Assembly (NCBI GenBank): GCA_032358165.1
Contig: JAALGY010000062.1
Coordinates: 1,488,001-1,552,000, forward strand
Direction: 5' to 3'
DNA from: Diplosphaera chodatii
Lineage: Eukaryota; Chlorophyta; Trebouxiophyceae; Prasiolales; Stichococcaceae
DNA: 64,000 bases
The first letter of the stretch is position 1; the number at the start of each line of letters is the position of its first letter. Both the position numbers and the translations under genes were made by a program. The notes under the pieces are model-generated. The model had not been told where the DNA came from. It searched no databases and worked only from the letters and a program-made list of their open reading frames with translations. Positions 58,801 through 64,000 of this stretch are shown in pieces.

Positions 58801-61800
58801 GGCAGCTTACTGGCAATGCTCGTGCATGTCCATCGGTGGACATGGTACATGTCACTTTCACTTGCTCTGTTCCCTGAACGTCAGAAAGCTTTTTGCATCT
58901 TGGTCAGTCCTTTTGAGCGGTCAGAAGACGTCATCAGTAGTGCTGATGCCGTGCACTCCGTCCTGCAGGCCAAGCCGGACATGACGGCAAACAAGCAGCT
59001 CAAGCACCGGCTCCGGCCACCGCGGCGACATGGCCACGTCCCTGGGGTTGCGGTTGGCCAGGAGTTTGCCAATCGCGGCGAGCTGGCTATTGTCGGCGTA
59101 CACACACAAATCCTGCGGGGCATCAACTGCCTGTGAGAAGACCCACCACCATGTTGTTTGGTCACGATACCATTTGACTTCAACCTCCTGGAATGCTATC
59201 AGAAGCTCTTGTTGATTGCGCCTCCTATGCCGGTTTGACAAGTGTCGCTTGCGGTGCGCAGGAAAGGCCAGCCGGCCTATGCCGTCTGCAACTCTGGCAG
59301 ATATGCAGGCAACGTGGACACGGGCGCCGATTTCATCTACAGCGGCGAGGTGGTCCCTCCTGCACTGTGTGCTGATCCCGCTCTGCCTGCTCTGAGTCAC
59401 ACCTAGAGGGTCACGTGCTGCGCAAAGCCCCTCCAGTTGATAGTGAGGGATGCTGCAATTGTATGCTGGTGAGGATGCTGTTCTCGATCGATTGGTGCAG
59501 GGTTTGACTGGTGACCAGACGTTCACAAAGGGCAACAAGGCACTGCTACTCAGCCAGAGCCAGGGGATGCCAGTGCGCGTTGTTCGCCAGAAAAAGTGCG
59601 TCTTGCTGTGTGCTGCGCCACAGCAATCTGGCTCTTTTGGATGTTGTAACCGTATTGCAGTTCGAGCCAACTGCACATAGGAGGTCGATGTGCACTTGCT
59701 GCCTGCAGAGACAGCGTGCAAGTGGTATATGAGGGACTGTACCGTGTGGTGGACGCGTGGCAGGAGCCAGAGGGAGGCAGACTGACATGCAAGTGCGTGC
59801 CACCACTCTAGAACGTCTTCACAAAGCCACCTGTGTGCAGCGCACCCACCTGTGGCATGTTGTAGCCACCCGAGTGAAGCTTCAGGTTGCTGAAAGAGTC
59901 TCCTCGACCTCAGCGGCATCACCTCTTTGTGCAGGTTCCGAATGATCGCCATACCGGGCCACAGCAAGGTGTCCATCCTCGTGCAGAACCGCCGCATCAC
60001 TGCAAGCATCCCGCGCACACGCAGAGTCCTGGCTGCTGCAGGTGCGTGCATGGACTCCACCACCCTGGTGTAGTACAATGTCCCTACCTCAGTGCCCACA
60101 GCTGCACTGACGCTGCTCCAGCGTGCTGCAGTCCCCGCACCCTGCGCATGAAAATAGGGTTGGCATGAGCTGGAAAGCGTGCGCATCATGCCTGCTGCAG
60201 TTTGTGTGCAAGTCTCTGCGTGTCGTTGCGCAGAGCCGGAGGCGTACGGCAGGCGGCCCGCTGCCGCGGCTGCAGACGCGCGGAGGCGGTCTGCCGCGCG
60301 TGCGGTTGCGGAAGGTGCGCTGCTGGGCACCAGTTGTGCTTGTGAAGCGTGCGGCCTCAGGCTCGCCCCTGTCCAGTCGTCAGCCCCACCGCTGCCTGAC
60401 CGGTGTATGTTTGTGACGCAGCGCCGGGGCGCCTTGTGTGTGCCGACATCTCTGGGTGAGCCACATCTGCCACTCGCCTCTGCCTACCTGCCATTCTATT
60501 CAACCCCAGTCTGCCTTGGGCGCGTCGCATCATGGGCTAGTCTGCCCTGCCAATGTGAAGCAGGTTTTTCGCCGGTCCCATCCGAACGACCTTAAACTGC
60601 TGCAGGGGTCTGGAGACGCGGCCGATCCCCGTGTACAACGATGTGGACGACGAGGCGTCACCCACAGAGGGGCAGGGCCTCACGTACATCAGGTGCCATC
60701 CCAGCGCACAGCGCTGCTACTGTCTGTGTTTCGAGGAGTGGCTGGAGTAGTACTCTTGTCCATGTCACCACAACTAGCTCATTGGGACCCGCGGCCCTGC
60801 GGCCCTCAGCAGGATGCCGGTGTTCACAGTCCGCTCGTCGCAGTGGTCAGGGTGGCACATCGGAAGCGCGGGCTCAGGACATGTGCTCCGACTGCGCGCC
60901 TGCTCATGGTAATCCTCCCTGTGTGCGCATTTGGCAGGGACTTTGAGGTCAGGCCGGGGTCGCGCGCCCCGGAGTTCCTGGCGCGGGGGGCGGAGGTGCT
61001 GGAGGCGGCCTTCGCGGCCGGGCGGCAGCGGTGCGGCGTCGCCCACACCACCCAGCACGCGGGCGGGCCAGACCCCAACTACCACCTGGGCGGCCTCCTG
61101 CACCACACGGACTGCTGCGGCATCTACGAGGTGGGCGCTGGCCGCCCAGCCCTGCTGCGCGTGGCTGCCTGTGTGCAAGCGGGGCGCCCATCTGACATTT
61201 TGCACTGACATTGTGCACATCGACAGCTTGCACGATGAAGGCATTCGGCAACAGCAAGCCTGTCATTAAGGGGTGGGCCTGAAAACGACAGAGTGCTCAT
61301 AGCAGCTTGAATACCAGTTCAAGCACTCACATGGTCGGCTGCTGGCATGTGCAGTGCCCGGCCTCGTGCACTTCGGACGCGGCGTGCCTCGAAAACCGGG
61401 TGGTCACCAATGGCATCTCTGCGCCGATCGAGGTGTTCAAGACACGCAAATACGGGTGAGGCGTGCACAGCGCGAGCGACCTCGCACAGCTGCTGCAGGC
61501 TGTTGTGCCATGGCGCAGCCTGTGCGTGGCTTGGATGTGGGATATGGACATGAGTGCAGTGGTTGCAAGCAGCATTCTGCTGGCGGCTGCAGCACGCCCG
61601 ACCTGGAAAGCGAGTCGACGCCTGACCGTTGTTGGTTCCTGTGCCGCCAGGTGGGGTCTGCGGTGCCGCAAGGACCTCAAGGCTGGCGCCTTTGTCTGCG
61701 CCTACGTCGGCGAGATCATCACCGACGAGGAGGCGGTGCGTGGCACCATGCATGCAGACTCCGCCTCGACACCTGCCTGCAGCAGTGTGCCGCATGTAGC

Positions 61801-63144
61801 GCGTCGTCAGCATGCACCCCAGCTGCTGGCCACCCGAGCATGGTGTCCTGGGATTTCAATGTTTCACCACTGTCTCTGGCGTACTACCCTGGGTAGCCCT
61901 ACCGATGCCAGGACATCACTTTGCCGACGATATTCATAAACATGCTTCTGTTGAGTGCCCTGCCGATGCCCACACTCCGCTGATGTGTCACATACAGGAG
62001 TGGGTGGACAATGACCAGTACCTCATGAACCTGGACCACCTGGCGGTGGTGACTGACGACTGGGCCAAGGAAGTGGCACAGGTGCTCACATATCCTGGAC
62101 AATGACCAGTACCTTCATTCTCTGACCTGGTCCTGTGGATGGCAGCGGTCACAACTGCGCTGGAATTCCCTTTGTACTGGATTGTTGCACAACCCCTTCT
62201 CCACCATCGCGCTTGCTTGGTGGCTGTCGCGTCAGCAAGAGCGTCTGCTGGAAGTTTTTAACCCCATGATTGCAGTCTCCATTGTTGCGCTCATGGCTGG
62301 GCTCATTGAACGCATGCCATGTTGGTGCAGGGCATAGTGTGCGAGTGGCGTCCGGAGCTCATGCCGCCATTGCCATATGGCGCGCGCGAGAGCCAGACTG
62401 GTCCTGACGACCATCCGACAATCTGCGCAATTGACGCGTCCAAGAAAGGTGTGGTGTCCTGCGGCATGTTGCCTGCCTTCTATGTGCAGCATGCTGCTGA
62501 GCCTGGGGATGTGCAGGTTCTTCCCCATCCGCTGCTGATCGAGAGTGTACATGCAGTGCATGACTTGGCAGTTCGCTGTTGATATGAGCCACAGATCGCT
62601 GGGTCCGGCGGCACCTGGACACCACTTTTGCCATCAATGCGGACACTGACGCTGCACTGTTGCCTGAATCCCGTGGGTGCCTTGCTCGCAGGCAACGTGG
62701 CGCGCTTCATCAACCACTCGTGCGCACCGAACCTGCTGAAGCAGGTGGTGCTGATCGAGGGGGATCACGCCATCAAGCACCGTATCGCCTTCTTCGCGAC
62801 TGAGGTGCGGAGCTGTGCACAAGTTGCCTCCCGTGGATTTGCGCAGCCCGGCGGGGCATGTGCCCAATGTCATGTCACCCTGAGCATGCTGGAGTGGACG
62901 TCCGGCAGCAAGCCAATTCGCTGGCGTGCCACTGCGCTGCGCTCTGCTGCAGACCATCCTTGCGGGCGAGGAGCTCACGTATGACTACAATTGGGCGTCG
63001 CGGGAGCTGAAGGACAAGCAGATGGCATGCAACTGCGGCGCCGCGAACTGTTGTATGAATATGTTCGGCAACCTTGCAAAGGGCGAGGCTGGGCAGCCGC
63101 AGGGGCAGCAGGCGGCCGATGCCGGACCATCGAGCTGGGTGTAG
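55819..63144 (+). CDS. SUVH-type histone-lysine N-methyltransferase (SRA, pre-SET, SET, post-SET)
   Basis: The protein begins with a very long disordered region (55819 to about 58735). At its N-terminus are two candidate SUMO-interacting motifs (ICIDLT followed by acidic/Ser residues, and AVDLCDSDDD). Then comes the SRA/YDG domain, over several exons: VGQEFANRGELAIVGVHTQI, GQPAYAVCNSGRYAGNVDTG, GLTGDQTFTKGNKALLLSQS, VYEGLYRVVDAWQEPEG. Pre-SET follows: GLETRPIPVYNDVDDEASPT, LTYIRCHPSAQRC, SCTSDAACLENRVVTNG. SET follows: KYG joined to WGLRCRKDLKAGAFVCAYVG, EIITDEEA, NDQYLMNLDHLAV, RFINHSCAPNLLKQVVLIEG, GEELTYDYNWASRELK. Post-SET is CNCGAANC, and the stop is TAG at 63144. The NHSC and ELTYDYN catalytic motifs are intact. 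SUVH enzymes read methylated DNA through SRA and methylate H3K9, so nuclear heterochromatin function is inferred. The pre-SET region is divergent. Some exon borders are unresolved. Confidence 0.9.
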
Positions 63145-63619
63145 GGCTGCAGCCAACGGGCTGGTACCTTGGTGCACAGCACGGACTGTGATGCTTTTGT
63201 CAGGCAGAGGGCACGAGGGGCGGGTGTGGGCTGCATGGGGTGACCGCTGTCAGTCGGCTTATGTTTTTTGTGACGGACCGCCAACGGATGCCATCTCAGA
63301 TTGCCGTCATGGCATGCATAAGTTGTCACGACACACCTTGGAGATGTGACCCGGAATGAATCAGCATCCTTGCCATCAACAGTGCTGTTGGTGTAAACAC
63401 AGAGCGTTTGTATGCCTGTTCCTTTCTGCCGCCCATTCCGTCTGATTGGCGTGCCCAGCAGTCAAAGCCCCTTCTGGCTCGGCGCCAAACCCTGCGGGGC
63501 GGGTAGTAAGGCGAGGGCCCGCGCCTGGAGCTCTCCACACAACCACCCGCCGCACTCAACAGCAGTCGATCGCCCGCAAGCTGTTTTCCGCTCCGCCTGC
63601 CCCCTCCATCGCCCGCCAA
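63145..63619. other. Intergenic region, SUVH 3' flank and next promoter
   Basis: 3' UTR of the SUVH gene followed by a GC-rich stretch leading to the next plus-strand start. No independent coding signal was seen. Confidence 0.35.
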
Positions 63620-64000
63620 ATGGTGTCCGGCACCGAGGAAGTGAGTGACACTGTGGGGGGGCCTGGTATCGCGACACCCCGGTGCTTACCTCGCTGCACG
63701 ATGCATCGCGACTGCGTCAGAGCACATTTGATCGGCGTTGCCGGAACCACGGCGGCGTCGGCATGTTGTGGCCATGCCGCGGAGTTGCTGATGAGTCCCA
63801 TCACCGACGACTCGCAGCACTCTGGGTCAGCACAGTCCGCGTCCTTGTCCTGCTGGTCAATGTGCCGCCCATATTATGTTCTCTCACAAGGGAAGTGGGC
63901 ACTGAAAGCCAATGGGGCGCGCCCGAAAGGCGCGTTCCTCCTGGTTCCCCCCGGTTGAAGTGCTGCAAGCACGCGAACAACACTGAACGGCCTCGTCGAG
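63620..64000 (+). CDS. First exon(s) of an unidentified gene, partial at right edge
   Basis: An ATG at 63620 opens MVSGTEE and is followed at once by a strong GTGAGT donor, the pattern of a short first exon. The frame is also open upstream (SAPPAPSIARQ) without an ATG. Downstream exons within the window could not be identified, and the gene would continue beyond 64000. The product is unknown, and the call rests on the start-plus-donor pattern only. Confidence 0.3.

Noticed and set aside
58921..60330. 469-codon minus-strand ORF opposite the SRA exons
   Set aside because: No motif pattern is visible in it, while the plus strand carries collinear SRA-domain exons with proper splice sites.

Overview
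This is a nuclear-genome window from a photosynthetic, GC-rich, intron-dense green alga, most likely a chlorophyte of the trebouxiophyte type. The evidence is a nuclear psaG gene (photosystem I subunit G) with a plastid transit peptide, a phytol/farnesol-kinase-like gene, a CBP60-like gene and a SUVH-type (SRA + SET) histone methyltransferase, all plant-lineage families. Genes are packed on both strands and broken into many short GT-AG exons, with high-GC, Ala/Pro/Gly-rich coding stretches. No prokaryotic operon, CRISPR array, IS element, virus or rRNA was seen. I identified genes by reading exon translations against remembered family motifs. Spans are given from start to stop codon, and exon borders are stated only where reading frame and splice dinucleotides agree.

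Layout, left to right: a partial unknown gene (-, 1..~1880); organellar tRNA t6A synthase (+, 2641..5066); an unresolved gap; a RAF-like/TKL protein kinase with a motif-repeat tail (+, ~6391..10472); GID8/TWA1 of the CTLH E3 ligase (-, 12432..14074) with a 404-codon in-frame extension (-, 11196..12407); a long Tudor/AT-hook-like chromatin protein, probably one gene in two readable parts (-, 14828..20961); a CBP60-like protein (-, 22658..27118); a TTP-like CCCH zinc-finger protein (+, 28001..29766); a TauD/TfdA-like dioxygenase (+, 30222..33174); proline iminopeptidase (-, 33680..~36716); phytol/farnesol kinase (-, 37109..38308); intronless actin (+, 38956..40089); thiamine pyrophosphokinase (-, 40613..42112); a PDZ-like membrane protein (-, 42683..~44188); psaG (+, 44485..45693); a C2H2-UBA-PUB protein (-, 45938..48672); COG5 (+, 49387..54342); two tiny genes 22 bp apart, a DMAC1/DUF4536-like protein and TMA7 (-, 54486..54912); a SUVH methyltransferase (+, 55819..63144); and the first exon of a further gene at the right edge.

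The genes are mostly unrelated housekeeping functions: organellar translation, photosynthesis, vitamin B1 and prenol metabolism, Golgi traffic, ubiquitin/p97 adaptors and chromatin. The most notable observations are the in-frame stop-plus-extension of GID8 joined by a possible 69-nt exitron; the TMA7/DMAC1-like pair with no ATG between the two start codons, which suggests a bicistronic mRNA; a CBP60-like protein with a cysteine-cluster insertion; a non-RD kinase with a repeated S-L-Y-S tail motif; and two likely GC-AG introns.
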